Below are positions 6,732 to 6,806 of a stretch of 6,806 nucleotides of DNA, in pieces. A program made the position numbers and the translations under genes. How positions within the stretch are numbered: position 1 is the first letter of the stretch; each line of letters begins with the position of its first letter. Under the pieces are notes generated by a model. The model had not been told where the DNA came from, ran no database searches, and was given only the letters and a program-made list of their open reading frames with translations. Source of the DNA: CAZKEW01 sp964580435. Its GTDB lineage: Bacteria; Acidobacteriota; Aminicenantia; Aminicenantales; UBA8522. Location: positions 1-6,806 of the forward strand of contig CAZOKP010000118.1 of NCBI GenBank assembly GCA_964580435.1, given 5' to 3'.

Positions 6732-6806
6732 ATGTTGATAGAAGGGGGGGTGGCGTGGTTCGGGGGGCCCCCCGCCGAGGCTCGGGATATGTGGCTCGAA
6801 GTCACG
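6732..6806 (+). other. Open frame entering from ATG 6732 and running off the window; coding status unknown
   Basis: From the ATG at 6732 the frame is open for 25 codons to the window end (it begins MLIEGGVAWFGG and ends in an acidic, mixed-residue stretch). It would be the third gene of the operon, 32 bases after the previous stop. There is no Shine-Dalgarno sequence before the ATG. The stretch is so rich in G and C that several other frames, including on the minus strand, are open as well. I do not recognise the peptide. Confidence 0.15.
6761..6774. repeat. 14-bp perfect palindrome of G and C
   Basis: CGGGGGGCCCCCCG is its own reverse complement. It is preceded by a run of seven G at 6744-6750 and the segment TGGCGTGG. 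As a palindrome with no loop it could pair only as a cruciform or between strands. With the nearby G-runs it might also form a G-rich structure. It is the most skewed stretch in the window. Confidence 0.6.

Overview
The window reads as chromosomal DNA from a GC-rich, Gram-negative-type bacterium with an active twin-arginine (Tat) export system. The gene content is a Tat-tagged Gfo/Idh/MocA oxidoreductase, a HEAT-repeat protein ending in a DUF1080 (3-keto-disaccharide hydrolase-like) domain, and a DUF4097-type secreted repeat protein. This mix is typical of Acidobacteriota/Aminicenantota, Planctomycetota, Verrucomicrobiota and similar groups. The sequence alone does not fix the phylum. I saw no rRNA, tRNA, CRISPR, transposase or phage gene.

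Layout. Positions 1-89 are AT-rich and hold a plausible sigma70-type promoter and a strong ribosome binding site. Positions 90-1733 (+) encode a Tat-tagged FAD-dependent oxidoreductase of the phytoene desaturase/carotenoid isomerase superfamily. Converging on it with a 30-bp gap is a minus-strand gene (1764-2480) for a secreted protein whose C-terminal half is a ladder of six 18-19-residue D-G-S-G repeats. Positions 2481-2624 form a divergent intergenic region with a perfect TATAAT -10 box on each strand and a 10-bp inverted repeat. From it, reading rightwards, runs a two-gene operon: a Tat-tagged Gfo/Idh/MocA oxidoreductase (2625-3905) and, 16 bp downstream, a 925-residue secreted HEAT-repeat/DUF1080 fusion (3922-6699). 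The last 107 bases hold a small hairpin, a G-run, a 14-bp perfect palindrome and an open frame running off the end.

How the genes may work together. The two-gene operon is the most coherent unit. Gfo/Idh/MocA enzymes can oxidise a sugar hydroxyl, including C3, to a ketone, and DUF1080 proteins are linked to cleavage of 3-keto-glycosides. Both proteins carry export signals, so an extracytoplasmic oxidise-then-cleave route for glycosides is a reasonable inference, with the HEAT solenoid as a possible scaffold. The FAD oxidoreductase and the D-G-S-G repeat protein are also exported, but nothing in the sequence ties them to this pathway. All four proteins appear to function outside the cytoplasm.
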